Origin: Nostoc sp. ATCC 53789 | GTDB lineage: Bacteria > Cyanobacteriota > Cyanobacteriia > Cyanobacteriales > Nostocaceae | Reading direction: 5' to 3' | Length of the DNA stretch: 64,000 nucleotides | Assembly (NCBI RefSeq): GCF_009873495.1 | Contig: NZ_CP046703.1 | Coordinates: forward strand, 5,298,501-5,362,500 | In this document: piece after piece, positions 43,119 to 52,507 of the stretch | How the letters are laid out: every line of letters starts with the position of its first letter | Position numbering within the stretch: the stretch's first letter is position 1 | The notes under the pieces: model-generated | What the model saw: only the letters and a program-made list of their open reading frames with translations | What the model was told of the DNA's origin: nothing | The model's database searches: none | Translations under genes and position numbers: made by a program

Positions 43119-44778
43119 TTTAAAAACTCAGATTGGACTTTGGAGTGCAGCTTTCCTTACTGGTTTAGTGGGAGTAGTGAATTTGTTGTCAGCAGTGACA
43201 CCTAACTTGTATGGGCGGAATCACTGGTTAAAGGAATTTTTGCCATTTGAAATTCGTGCCACTGGTCATATATTTGCAGCGCTGACTGGGTTTGTTTTAC
43301 TCGCACTTGCTACTAATTTATTACGCAGAAAAAGAATCGCCTGGTTACTAACCATTGCTTTACTAGTAATTTCCATCTTCAGCCATTTGCTCAAGGGATT
43401 GGACTATGAAGAAAGTCTACTCTCTGGAGTTTTACTGGTGCAATTAATCTTGATGCGCCATTTTTTTACGGCACAATCAGATCGTCCTTCAATTGCACGG
43501 GGAGTTAGAGTGCTGATAGGTGCTTTACTATTTACCCTGGCATACGGAACTATTGGATTTTACTTATTAGACGGAAAATTTTCAGAAAATTTTAATTGGC
43601 GTGAAGCTGTACTTCAGACTTTAGCGATGTTCTTCACTGAGGATAATTGGGGACTGCAACCAAAGAGCCGATTTGGGGAATTTTTTGCTAATTCTATCTA
43701 TATTATTGCCGCAGTTACTATTACCTATGCAATAGTAATGTTATTGCAACCTGTATTTTGGCGTAATCTAGCAACGCCAAAAGAGCGCCAAAGAGCTAAA
43801 GAAATTGTTGAACAATATGGACGTTCTTCTTTAGCAGCGATCACACTCTTAAATGACAAGAGTTATTATTTTAGCCCTACTGGTAATAGTGTAATAGCTT
43901 ATGTTCCCAAAGGCAGGGGTGCGATCGCATTAGGAGATCCCATAGGCCCCATTGAAGACCGCCAAGAGACAATTGTTGCTTTCTGGCAGTTTTGCCAGCG
44001 CAATGACTGGTATCCAGGCTTTTACCAAACTTTGCCCGATGATGTTGAGCTTTACAAATCATTGGGATTTAAGGTACTCAAGATTGGAGAAGAAGCGATC
44101 GTTGACCTGAAAAGTTTTACATTACAAGGTAAAGCTGGTAAAAACTTTAGACCATCAATAAATCGTTTAACTAAACTGGGATACCAAATCGAGTTTTACC
44201 AACCACCCATTGCTGATACTTTGTTGCACCTCCTCAAACCTGTGAGTGATGAATGGCTAAAGATGGTACAAGGTTCAGAAAAACAATTTTCTTTGGGTTG
44301 GTTTGACGAAGCTTATCTGCGAGAGTGCGAGATTGCTGTGGTGCATACTCCCGAAGGTAACATCAGCGCCTTTGCCAACATTCTCCGGGAGTACCAACTC
44401 AACGAAGCAACTATTGACATGATGCGACATCGCTCATCTCTTGAGAATGGGACGATGGACTTTCTATTTATTTCTCTGCTTGAGCATTTTAAAGAGTGTG
44501 GTTACGACAGCTTTAATTTCGGTCTTTCTGCCCTTGCGGGAGTTGGAGACAACCCAGAATCACGCCGTTTAGAGAGAGTCTTACACTATCTTTACGAGCA
44601 TTTGAATCGCTTCTACAACTTCAAGGGGCTACACGCCTACAAAGATAAGTTCCGCCCCAGTTGGGAACCGCGTTATTTGGTTTACCCCAGTTTAGCTGCC
44701 TTACCAGATGTAGTTGTAGCATTGATTCGCGCAGATTCAGGCGATCGCCTTTTTGATTATTTCAAACCCGGAGCTTAA
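43108..44778 (+). CDS. Phosphatidylglycerol lysyltransferase-like protein (MprF C-terminal type, DUF2156)
   Basis: A 556-residue protein: about six membrane helices (1-230), then a cytoplasmic DUF2156 aminoacyl-transferase domain (about 245-540) with YFSPTGNSVIAYVPKGRGAI, ALGDPIG, and the C-terminal SFNFGLSALAGVG and FKGLHAYKDKFRPSWEPRYL, all typical of MprF. It would transfer an amino acid from aminoacyl-tRNA to phosphatidylglycerol. The separate flippase-like gene is at 38277. The start codon lies in heptamer repeats with no clear ribosome site, so expression may have been altered. The natural start could be Met1 or nearby. Confidence 0.85.
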   Translation: MTNNLKTQIGLWSAAFLTGLVGVVNLLSAVTPNLYGRNHWLKEFLPFEIRATGHIFAALTGFVLLALATNLLRRKRIAWLLTIALLVISIFSHLLKGLDYEESLLSGVLLVQLILMRHFFTAQSDRPSIARGVRVLIGALLFTLAYGTIGFYLLDGKFSENFNWREAVLQTLAMFFTEDNWGLQPKSRFGEFFANSIYIIAAVTITYAIVMLLQPVFWRNLATPKERQRAKEIVEQYGRSSLAAITLLNDKSYYFSPTGNSVIAYVPKGRGAIALGDPIGPIEDRQETIVAFWQFCQRNDWYPGFYQTLPDDVELYKSLGFKVLKIGEEAIVDLKSFTLQGKAGKNFRPSINRLTKLGYQIEFYQPPIADTLLHLLKPVSDEWLKMVQGSEKQFSLGWFDEAYLRECEIAVVHTPEGNISAFANILREYQLNEATIDMMRHRSSLENGTMDFLFISLLEHFKECGYDSFNFGLSALAGVGDNPESRRLERVLHYLYEHLNRFYNFKGLHAYKDKFRPSWEPRYLVYPSLAALPDVVVALIRADSGDRLFDYFKPGA

Positions 44779-44852
44779 AGGCATCTATTCTGGTATTAAC
44801 CCCATAACACCTTATTCTAGGGCGATATCTACGATCGACTCGTCTGCACAAA

Positions 44853-44881
44853 TTGACATTTTTATGATACAATTGTACTAT
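44853..44881 (+). promoter_or_regulatory. Sigma-70-type promoter toward the unknown 468-residue-class gene
   Basis: TTGACA (44853-44858), 17-bp spacer, TACTAT (44876-44881): a near-consensus pair. Transcripts would begin about 44888 and carry a leader of about 250 nt before ATG 45137. No riboswitch was recognised in the leader. Confidence 0.55.
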
Positions 44882-45136
44882 AAAAGAATGAATCTCCGGT
44901 GAGTATGTAATGCTAAGTCTGACAGTAAATCTCCAAAGTTTGTCATAACTGAATCCCCATGTAGTTAGTAAACTAAGGTCAAAAATTCCCTTACTTTGAA
45001 TGAGGGGCAAAATCTTCTTGTTTTTATTTGGCATAAATTTATTGTGTGTTTCTCCTTCAAGTTTTCACGGTTGGAAGAACTTATTAGAAACCGTGACTTT
45101 AACAGACTTATTGACCTTTAGATGGAAGGTGGAAAT

Positions 45137-46528
45137 ATGAGCAATAATCAAATTTCTCTGCCAGAACTCATCAAATTCTTTGCAGAATCTCGCAACAATA
45201 TCATTATTAATATCAAGCACCTGCAAGAAAATTATCAACGAACAGGTATCAAGCGGGTTAGAGGTGTGAGAGACGAAAAAGGGGAACTCTTACAACCTTG
45301 GTTGCAAACAGAATATATAGATAATGCTGAGTATGCTGGTATGGGCGAGTTTCAATTTAACCGCAATACCGCTACTATCAATATGCTTATCAAACGTAAA
45401 GTCAAACTTACCAAATCTGAAGATCAAACCCCCACTCTTGAGGTAGCAGGGTTGCTAGTAAATGACCTTAATAGCTTTAATAACTACACGATTGTAAGTG
45501 ACGGTAAAATCAATATAAAGTCTTTACAAGTCAAAATTAGTAGTAAAAAAGCTTTTGATTGGCTCAAAGAAAAGGGTGTGTTAGATGCAAAAGATTTTGA
45601 CTTCCATGCTGAATATACCATCCAGCTAGATAACTTGCCGCTTGTCGCTTCTGATCGTTGTTACAGTAGTATTGATGGACTATTCAATCAACTCGCAGAA
45701 ATTAAAGTACTTGCTAGTATTATTTCTGCTTACTTGAAGAAAGAGTCAGAGATATTTATAGCGCCACAGTTAGATGAGTTTAAGAAGCACTATCTGTCCA
45801 AGAATGCTTACATCAATTTCCCTACAACTAATGAATATGCCAATATCCACGAAGCTTTAGTTAATGGTACTCTTGATTCCAGATTGAGCTATAAAATCGA
45901 TATCGGCAGTCAAGATATTCTGAACTTGAGTAAGTTCCCTTCAGCTAATAAGTTTCTGAATAGAATGTATCGTCTTTATGATAAAGAAACTGGAGAAATT
46001 ATCATGAAGCCGAATTTTGAGATGGTATTTAATGAAAATCTCGCTGTTAGACACAGGTTGCTGTCATCACGTACCAAGATTACGAAAGTTGACGAGTTTA
46101 TGAAACCAATTTTCGATGATTTTCTTGGGCTTGAGCAAAATGGCATAGTTGTAGATATTCTGAAGAAAGTTGGTGCTGATATTTTGGCGCAGTTATTTCA
46201 GGATAGACAAACTGGTAAGCAAATCAGCAAACAAGAAATGGTTGCAGCTTTGAGCGCAGCGAATACCAAGCTAGAGAAATATGTAGAAAATATCTACCAA
46301 GATAAGATTTCTCCTTTGGTATTTTACATTGGTTGTACTGGACTATTGCCAGATCAAATAAAAGCAAAACCCATGACTGCTGAAGAAGCTGCTGCTAAAT
46401 ATCCAAATTTGCAGTTTTCTAAAAATGAGCAAGAAGGCACTTTTTTTGCAGTAGGTGATAGTATTCTCAGCATCTATGCCAAGACTGCATATTACAGCAA
46501 ACTTATTTCTGTTGGTATAGACAATTAG
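45137..46528 (+). CDS. Unknown large soluble protein
   Basis: I do not recognise this 463-residue protein (468 if ATG 45122 is used). No signal peptide or membrane helix. Residues about 1-45 are helical (LPELIKFFAESRNNIIINIK), 50-150 look beta-rich (FNRNTATINMLIKRKVKLTK), and the rest alternates; one Cys-Gly segment YIGCTGLLPDQ lies near 410. ATG 45137 is preferred because AAGGTGG precedes it. A near-consensus promoter is 250 bp upstream. The stop TAG (46526-46528) is part of a MITE-like terminus, so the original C-terminus may be lost. Neighbours on both sides are repeats, suggesting accessory DNA. Confidence 0.65.
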   Translation: MSNNQISLPELIKFFAESRNNIIINIKHLQENYQRTGIKRVRGVRDEKGELLQPWLQTEYIDNAEYAGMGEFQFNRNTATINMLIKRKVKLTKSEDQTPTLEVAGLLVNDLNSFNNYTIVSDGKINIKSLQVKISSKKAFDWLKEKGVLDAKDFDFHAEYTIQLDNLPLVASDRCYSSIDGLFNQLAEIKVLASIISAYLKKESEIFIAPQLDEFKKHYLSKNAYINFPTTNEYANIHEALVNGTLDSRLSYKIDIGSQDILNLSKFPSANKFLNRMYRLYDKETGEIIMKPNFEMVFNENLAVRHRLLSSRTKITKVDEFMKPIFDDFLGLEQNGIVVDILKKVGADILAQLFQDRQTGKQISKQEMVAALSAANTKLEKYVENIYQDKISPLVFYIGCTGLLPDQIKAKPMTAEEAAAKYPNLQFSKNEQEGTFFAVGDSILSIYAKTAYYSKLISVGIDN

Positions 46529-46740
46529 AGGTTGTTTGCAAAGTCTAATTTATTACTCACCGCGCGACTTCCAGTCGCGCGCCAGGTGCTACCCTGCGGG
46601 AAGCAAGCTACGCATAGCGTCTCGAAAAGAGCTTCAGTCCTCATAAGAGGACTAAAGTCCTCACTACAAACCTTGAATTATTCACGCCGCTCTACTTAGT
46701 AGCGAATTCTATTCGCCTAAAATTTTTCAAACTGGTTGTT
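46525..46740. repeat. MITE-like element with several hairpins
   Basis: The left end TTAGAGGTTGTTTGCAAAGTC (first 20 at 46525-46544) matches the MITE ends at 41.4 and 51.1 kb. The right end (TTTTTCAAACTGGTTGTT near 46740) matches weakly. The interior differs: GCGCGACTTCCAGTCGCGC and AGTCCTC...GAGGACT hairpins and a mosaic repeat fragment (AAGCTACGCATAGCG). Confidence 0.55.
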
Positions 46741-47323
46741 GAAAATAAAGCGAATCAGTTGCTTGAAATCAGTCTTTTCTCACCATGATGATAGAAGTTC
46801 TTATCTATACTGGCTGCAATGCTTCATAAAGCTCGGTAAAATACCATTTGTATAATAAGTATTTACTATATTTTGGTAATGCTCCATGTGTGTAATAACA
46901 AGCTCGTCATATTAATGTTGCTAAACGTACTCCGTAATAGTCTGTAGTAGTTGTTAGTATATTTTTAAAATTAACTTTACTCACTTTTCAGATCGCTAAT
47001 AGCTTGTATAGCTTCAAAAATGAATTCATAGCATCTAAGTGTGAAAACTTTCTAGCAAATAATACGTATTTTAGATTAAATATATTGTATAGAAAGTTTT
47101 GTTAGCATTAATGATTTATTGGATGTTTCAGCTTTATCAACCAAATATTTGTTCATAACTGACCATAGGTTAATTCTCAGATAGCTATTACTTAGTTTAA
47201 TTTACTACAGTAAAGTCAAATGTTATTTACTAAATAATTTAAAAATTAATACAGTCATTAGACAGGATATTAACGTCTTATTGGTATTATTTTGATGCAC
47301 CAACGCAATGATGATGAACAACA
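46741..47323. other. AT-rich spacer before the symporter pair
   Basis: About 580 bp with no gene, RNA or clear repeat. It should contain the promoter of the symporter operon. Confidence 0.5.
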
Positions 47324-47605
47324 ATGGATGAAGATCAGCGCCGTTCTTATTGGCGTGCTAATACTGCTTTAATTCGTAATCTTTTAATTGTCTGGGCATT
47401 GGTTTCCCTAGTTTTTAGTATTTTGTTGGTTCAACCTTTGAATGCAATACGGTTTTTTGGCGTACCCTTTGGCTTTTGGATGGCTCAACAAGGGTCAATC
47501 CTGGTATTTGTGGCCTTGATTTTCATTTATGCCTTCCAAATGGATAAGCTAGACCGCAAATACAATCTCAGCAAGCAAGACCATAAATACAATATTAGGA
47601 AGTGA
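47324..47605 (+). CDS. DUF4212 small subunit of a sodium:solute symporter
   Basis: A 93-residue protein with two membrane helices (about 20-40 and 55-78), family DUF4212. It opens with RRSYWRANTALIRNLLIVWA and has the FFGVPFGFWMAQQGSILVFV signature. These proteins are always next to a VC_2705-type symporter and are thought to be its partner. The symporter starts nine bases after this stop. Confidence 0.9.
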   Translation: MDEDQRRSYWRANTALIRNLLIVWALVSLVFSILLVQPLNAIRFFGVPFGFWMAQQGSILVFVALIFIYAFQMDKLDRKYNLSKQDHKYNIRK

Positions 47606-47614
47606 GGAAAAACC

Positions 47615-49285
47615 GTGTCAGTTGAAATTTGGACTATTGTATTAGTTGGGCTTTCTTTCGTCGCCTACATTTATATTGGTTGGCAATCACGAGTCGAAAA
47701 TAGTAAAGACTTTTTTATAGCAGGTCAAGGGATACCTTCAATTGCTAATGGTGCGGCTACCGCGGCCGACTGGATGTCAGCAGCCTCCTTTATTTCAATG
47801 GCGGGGCTGATTTCTTTTTTGGGTTACGACGGTTCTATTTATTTAATGGGGTGGACTGGCGGCTATGTACTGCTAGCATTATTACTGGCTCCCTACCTAC
47901 GGAAATTTGGGAAGTATACAGTGCCAGATTTTGTAGGCGATCGCTACTACTCTAATATCGCCCGTTTAGTGGCAGTAGTTGCAGCCATTTTCGTCTCCCT
48001 CACCTACGTTGCTGGACAAATGCGGGGCGTGGGCATTGTTTTTAGCCGCTTCCTACAAGTAGATATCAATACAGGCGTAATCATCGGGATGGTGATCGTC
48101 GGCTTTTTCTCTGTGTTGGGAGGGATGAAAGGTATTACCTGGACGCAAGTAGCACAGTACTGTGTGTTGATTTTTGCTTACCTGATTCCAGCGATCGCGA
48201 TCGCCTGGTTTCTCACTGGTAATCCTGTTCCTCAGCTAGCATTTACCTTCAGTGATATTGCTGACAAACTCAATAAAATCCAGGTTGACCTGGGGTTTAA
48301 GCAGTATACTGAGCCATTTGTGAACAAGTCGATGCTAGATGTGCTGTTCACAACCATTGCCTTGATGGTAGGCACTGCTGGTCTACCCCATATCATTGTC
48401 CGGTTTTACACAGTAAAAAGTGTACGTGCAGCTCGCTATTCTGCTGGTTGGGCACTACTATTTATTGCCATTCTTTATACAACGGCTCCAGCCCTCTCGA
48501 TGTTTGCCCGCTACAACTTGATTGATTCCCTGCATAATCATACTGTTGCAGAAGTGCAGCAGCTAGACTGGGCGGCCAAGTGGGAAAAAACTAAACTGTT
48601 AGCTTTTGATGACATAAATAAAGATGGCCGTCTCCAGTTAACACCAAATAAAGACACCAATGAAATCAAGATTGACCGAGATATCATTGTGCTTTCCACC
48701 CCAGAGATAGCTAACCTACCTCCGTGGGTGATTGGGTTGGTAGCGGCTGGCGGTTTGGCAGCTGCCTTGTCTACGGCATCAGGTTTGTTGCTGGTAATTT
48801 CCAGTTCTATCGCCCACGATATTTACTACCGGATCATAGATTCATCAGCCTCAGAACAAAAACGGGTGTTTGTCGGGCGGATTATGGTGGGTTTTTCCCT
48901 CGTCCTCGCCGGATATTTTGGGGTGAATCCGCCGGGATTTGTGAGTGAGGTGGTAGCTTTTGCCTTTGGTTTAGCTGCTGCTAGTTTCTTCCCGGTGATT
49001 TTTCTGGGGATTTTCGACAAGCGTACCAATTCTGAAGGTGCGATCGCTGGGATGTTGACGGGTTTACTGTTTACGATAATCTACATTGTCGGCGTTAAGT
49101 TTGGGGGTATGCAACCCTGGTTTTTTGGGGTTTCTCCCGAAGGAATTGGTACTTTGGGTATGCTAATTAACTTTGCTGTCACCCTAGTAGTTTCACGCCT
49201 AACACCACCACCTCCAGCAGAAATTCAAGCAATGGTAGAAGACCTCCGCAGCCCATTGATTGAAGAATCATTGGTTGAAGAATAA
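47615..49285 (+). CDS. Sodium:solute symporter (SSS family, VC_2705/ActP-like)
   Basis: A 556-residue transporter with about 13 membrane helices. Family signatures include AGQGIPSIANGAATAADWMS (near 38), GGYVLLALLLAPYLRKFGKY, and SLTYVAGQMRGVGIVFSRFL. It would bring in a small organic solute (acetate or similar) with sodium. GTG 47615 has GAGGAA five bases upstream. An internal loop near 310-360 is charged (KDGRLQLTPNKDTNEIKIDR), as in this subgroup. The transported solute is unknown; the closeness to the urea transporter genes may be chance. Confidence 0.88.
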   Translation: MSVEIWTIVLVGLSFVAYIYIGWQSRVENSKDFFIAGQGIPSIANGAATAADWMSAASFISMAGLISFLGYDGSIYLMGWTGGYVLLALLLAPYLRKFGKYTVPDFVGDRYYSNIARLVAVVAAIFVSLTYVAGQMRGVGIVFSRFLQVDINTGVIIGMVIVGFFSVLGGMKGITWTQVAQYCVLIFAYLIPAIAIAWFLTGNPVPQLAFTFSDIADKLNKIQVDLGFKQYTEPFVNKSMLDVLFTTIALMVGTAGLPHIIVRFYTVKSVRAARYSAGWALLFIAILYTTAPALSMFARYNLIDSLHNHTVAEVQQLDWAAKWEKTKLLAFDDINKDGRLQLTPNKDTNEIKIDRDIIVLSTPEIANLPPWVIGLVAAGGLAAALSTASGLLLVISSSIAHDIYYRIIDSSASEQKRVFVGRIMVGFSLVLAGYFGVNPPGFVSEVVAFAFGLAAASFFPVIFLGIFDKRTNSEGAIAGMLTGLLFTIIYIVGVKFGGMQPWFFGVSPEGIGTLGMLINFAVTLVVSRLTPPPPAEIQAMVEDLRSPLIEESLVEE

Positions 49286-49585
49286 GGAATTGGGTGGGTA
49301 TGGGGAATGGGGCATTTCTTCACTCCCTTATCTCTAAATACGGTTGGGATAAGCTTTTTCCTACCCCCTGCCCATTTCATGAGAATCTCACTACCACAGG
49401 ATTTGAGAACGTTCATTTATTCTCCGGTTTTAGCAATCCTTTAGTGATTAATACCACCTTTGGCAAAGCCCTCAAGTAAAGATGAGATTATTACCCAGCT
49501 ATTTTTTTATTGCTGACAATAATATTAAGCTTAACAAATATTGATATTGCAAAATTATTTTTTTGTAACAAAAATCAGGCATTTG
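49286..49585. other. Spacer before urtA
   Basis: Contains a GGGGAATGGGGCA / TGCCCATT-type dyad after the symporter and then AT-rich DNA. No gene. Confidence 0.4.
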
Positions 49586-49628
49586 GTATCCAAGATAACT
49601 TTTTACTAGTAAACTATCGCACTATCAT
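49586..49628 (+). promoter_or_regulatory. Possible NtcA-activated promoter of urtA
   Basis: GTA-N8-AAC at 49586-49599 differs by one base from the NtcA consensus GTA-N8-TAC. TATCAT (49623-49628, TAN3T) follows after 23 bp, the spacing of NtcA class II promoters. The Anabaena urea transporter operon is known to be NtcA-dependent. The site is imperfect. Confidence 0.4.
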
Positions 49629-49702
49629 CACACTTTAAAGTTTGAAATTGTCAGCTTTCTATTAAGTTAGTTGATTCATCAAGAGGAAAATTCATAAAGA
49701 TT

Positions 49703-51016
49703 ATGAGAAGAGAATTTAACAGACGTAAGTTTTTGATCTACGGTTCTTTAACTTTCGGAAGCAGCTTTTTTCTAAAAGCTTGTGCGAATAATCCCCCAAG
49801 CGCTACAGAGACAGTCGCATCTCCTACTGCTTCACCAGCTGCTGCTACTGGTGGTAACACCATCAAAGTAGGTATTTTGCACTCTCTGAGTGGTACGATG
49901 TCCATCAGTGAAAAAAGTGTTGTTGATGCTGAAAAATTAGCAATTAAAGAAATTAATGCTGCTGGTGGTGTCTTAGGCAAACAAATTGAAGCAATTACCG
50001 AAGATGGTGCTTCTAACTGGGATACTTTTAGAGAAAAGGCAACTAAGCTAATTGATCAAGATAAAGTTTCTGTAGTTTTTGGTTGTTGGACTTCTGCTAG
50101 TCGTAAAAATGTCAAACCAGTATTCGAGAGCAAAAATCACATGCTCTGGTATCCTGTGCAGTATGAAGGACAAGAGTGTTCTAAAAATATTTTCTATACT
50201 GGTGCAGCACCAAATCAACAAATCGAGCCATCTGTTGATTGGTTGTTGAAAAATAAGGGTAAAGAATTCTTTTTGGTTGGCTCTGACTACGTTTTTCCCC
50301 GCACTGCTAACACAATTATTAAAGCCCAATTAGAAGCTTTAGGCGGAAAAACAGTTGGTGAAGATTATTTACCTCTTGGCAATACAGAAGTTACGCCTAT
50401 CATTACGAAAATAAAACAAAATTTGCCCAATGGTGGCGTGATTTATAACACTCTAAATGGTGATAGTAATGTCGCTTTCTTCAAACAATTAAAAGGGGCT
50501 GGATTGACACCAGATAAATATCCCTCTATGTCTGTAAGTATTGCCGAAGAAGAAGTCAAAGCAATTGGTGTAGAGTATCTCAAAGGTCATTACGCTGCGT
50601 GGAATTATTTTCAAACAGTAGATACACCTGCTAACAAAAAGTTTGTTGCCGCTTTCAAGAAAGAGTATGGTGAAGATCGCGTGACAAATGATCCAATGGA
50701 AGCATCATATATTGCAGTTTATTTGTGGAAGCAAGCAGTAGAAAAAGCTGGGACTACTGATTTAGAGAAAGTGCGAACTGCGGCTTATGGGCAAACTCTA
50801 GATGCGCCTGAAGGTAAAGTGACAATGGATGCCAATCATCACATCTCCAAAATTGTGCGGATTGGTCAAGTTAGACAAGATGGTTTGTTTGATATTGTCT
50901 ATGCTACTCCTGCACCAGTTGAGCCAGTTCCTTGGAATCAATTTGTAAAAGAGACTAAAGGGTTTGCTTGTGATTGGACTGACCCAGCGAAGGGTGGTAA
51001 GTACAAGAAAGTTTAA
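49703..51016 (+). CDS. urtA: Urea ABC transporter substrate-binding protein UrtA
   Basis: A 437-residue periplasmic binding protein. The N-terminus has a twin-arginine motif (RRKFLIYGSL) and a lipobox-like FLKAC at about 24-28, so it is probably a Tat-exported lipoprotein. The binding domain begins TIKVGILHSLSGTMSISEKS and includes GGVLGKQIEAITEDGASNWD and SVVFGCWTSASRKNVKPVFE, diagnostic of UrtA among the branched-chain amino acid type receptors. It delivers urea to UrtBC. First gene of the urt cluster; a MITE separates it from urtB. Confidence 0.94.
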   Translation: MRREFNRRKFLIYGSLTFGSSFFLKACANNPPSATETVASPTASPAAATGGNTIKVGILHSLSGTMSISEKSVVDAEKLAIKEINAAGGVLGKQIEAITEDGASNWDTFREKATKLIDQDKVSVVFGCWTSASRKNVKPVFESKNHMLWYPVQYEGQECSKNIFYTGAAPNQQIEPSVDWLLKNKGKEFFLVGSDYVFPRTANTIIKAQLEALGGKTVGEDYLPLGNTEVTPIITKIKQNLPNGGVIYNTLNGDSNVAFFKQLKGAGLTPDKYPSMSVSIAEEEVKAIGVEYLKGHYAAWNYFQTVDTPANKKFVAAFKKEYGEDRVTNDPMEASYIAVYLWKQAVEKAGTTDLEKVRTAAYGQTLDAPEGKVTMDANHHISKIVRIGQVRQDGLFDIVYATPAPVEPVPWNQFVKETKGFACDWTDPAKGGKYKKV

Positions 51017-51060
51017 TTCATTAGTCATTAGTCATTAGTCATTTGTCATCGGTTAATAGT
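51017..51060. repeat. Heptameric repeat (TAGTCAT copies)
   Basis: Three to four TTAGTCA copies immediately after the urtA stop. Confidence 0.75.
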
Positions 51061-51096
51061 TACAAGCAACAAAGGATAAAGCCATAACCCACTATC

Positions 51097-51263
51097 TTAG
51101 AGGTTGTTTAAAAAGTCCTTGGCTGTGATTTTAGCACTTGTTGATCCCCCCTAACCCCCCTTAAAAAGGGAGGAACCGGAATTAAAGTCCCCCTTTTTAA
51201 GGGGGATTTAGGGGGATCTAAAACTTTTAACACCAATAAGAGGGCTTTTCAAACACCATCTTA
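51097..51263. repeat. Intact MITE between urtA and urtB
   Basis: About 167 bp with imperfect 22-bp terminal inverted repeats (TTAGAGGTTGTTTAAAAAGT... and the complement of ...CTTTTCAAACACCATCTTA; 17 of 22 match). The interior has two CCCCC..AAAAA..GGGGG hairpins (near 51146-51171 and 51199-51216). No coding capacity. The same family is seen at 10.9, 41.4-43.06 and 46.5 kb. Confidence 0.85.
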
Positions 51264-51316
51264 AATAGCGGTGTATTAAGTGCCTAATAACAAAAAGTTA
51301 ATATGTAGGAAAAAAA

Positions 51317-52477
51317 GTGTTAACAGGATTTTTAGAAGCTGTATTTAATGGCATTAGTATTGGTGCTGTATTATTAATTGCCGCATTAGGATTAGCAATT
51401 ATTTTCGGATTGATGGGTGTCATCAATATGGCACATGGGGAGTTGATGATGTTTGGGGCTTATACAACATTTGTTGTGCAAAATGTTTGTAAGCAATTGG
51501 GTGGAATGTGGTTTGAAGTCTATATATTTTTGGCTTTGATTATCGCTTTTCTTTTCACGGCTGCTGTGGGATTAATTCTAGAAAAAGGCGTGATTCGTTA
51601 TCTCTATGGAAGACCTCTAGAAACTCTGTTGGCAACTTGGGGAGTAAGTTTAATTTTTCAACAGTTTGTTCGCAGCGTGAATTGGGTATTAGTAATTGGT
51701 CTAGGCTTATTTTCTCTGCTGTTTTTTGGAGGTTTATGGATTTTAAATTCTCGCACTGATTTGGGAAGGGTTCGTAACTGGATTGTGGCGGTAATATTTT
51801 TACTATCGCTGGGAGTGACAATCACAACAGGCAATTTATTGAGTCAAACTTATCAGCTAGCAGTGACTCAACCTTGGTTTGGCGCTCAAAATGTGGATGT
51901 AACAGCACCTACTTGGTTACAAGCGGGGATATCTTTGGGTGGTGTGCAATTTCCCTTTGCTAGGTTATTTATCATTGCTTTAACAATAATCTGTGTGTCG
52001 GGAATTTATTTATTTTTACAGCATTCTAGCTGGGGTTTAAGAATTCGGGCTGTGACGCAAAATCGGAGTATGAGTGCTTGTTTGGGTATCCCAACTCAAA
52101 AGGTGGATGCAATTACTTTTGCACTGGGTTCTGGTTTAGCTGGTGTAGCCGGATGTGCGATTAGTTTACTCGGTTCTGTAGGGCCAAATACGGGACAAAA
52201 CTATATTATTGATACTTTTATGGTTGTTGTCGTTGGGGGTGTGGGTAATTTAGCCGGGACGATTGTGGCTGCTTTGGGTATTGGTACGGCTAATTTTTTA
52301 ATTGGTTCTGGGACTTTGGCTTTGTTGTTTACTCCTGTTAAACCTTTGGCTGATTTGTTTACTTTTTTTGCGACGACGAGTATGGCTAAGGTGATGGTGT
52401 TTGCGCTGATTATTGTGTTTTTACAGTGGAAGCCTGGGGGGATTTTTCCGCAGAAGGGACGTACTGTTGATGTTTAA
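51317..52477 (+). CDS. urtB: Urea ABC transporter permease UrtB
   Basis: A 386-residue permease of the LivH type with about ten membrane helices. Signatures: IFGLMGVINMAHGELMMFGA (near 30), TLLATWGVSLIFQQFVRSVN, and GLAGVAGCAISLLGSVGPNT. GTG 51317 has TAGGAA upstream. An insertion of two helices (about 130-175) with GLFSLLFFGGLWILN is usual in UrtB. It forms the channel with UrtC. A short GACGCAGAG repeat separates it from urtC by 30 bp. Confidence 0.93.
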   Translation: MLTGFLEAVFNGISIGAVLLIAALGLAIIFGLMGVINMAHGELMMFGAYTTFVVQNVCKQLGGMWFEVYIFLALIIAFLFTAAVGLILEKGVIRYLYGRPLETLLATWGVSLIFQQFVRSVNWVLVIGLGLFSLLFFGGLWILNSRTDLGRVRNWIVAVIFLLSLGVTITTGNLLSQTYQLAVTQPWFGAQNVDVTAPTWLQAGISLGGVQFPFARLFIIALTIICVSGIYLFLQHSSWGLRIRAVTQNRSMSACLGIPTQKVDAITFALGSGLAGVAGCAISLLGSVGPNTGQNYIIDTFMVVVVGGVGNLAGTIVAALGIGTANFLIGSGTLALLFTPVKPLADLFTFFATTSMAKVMVFALIIVFLQWKPGGIFPQKGRTVDV

Positions 52478-52507
52478 CGAACCGCAGAGACGCAGAGGAC
52501 GCAGAGA

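Noticed and set aside
44762-45034. 90-codon minus-strand frame
   Set aside because: It overlaps a near-consensus promoter region and the 3' end of the MprF-like gene, and lacks recognisable protein features.
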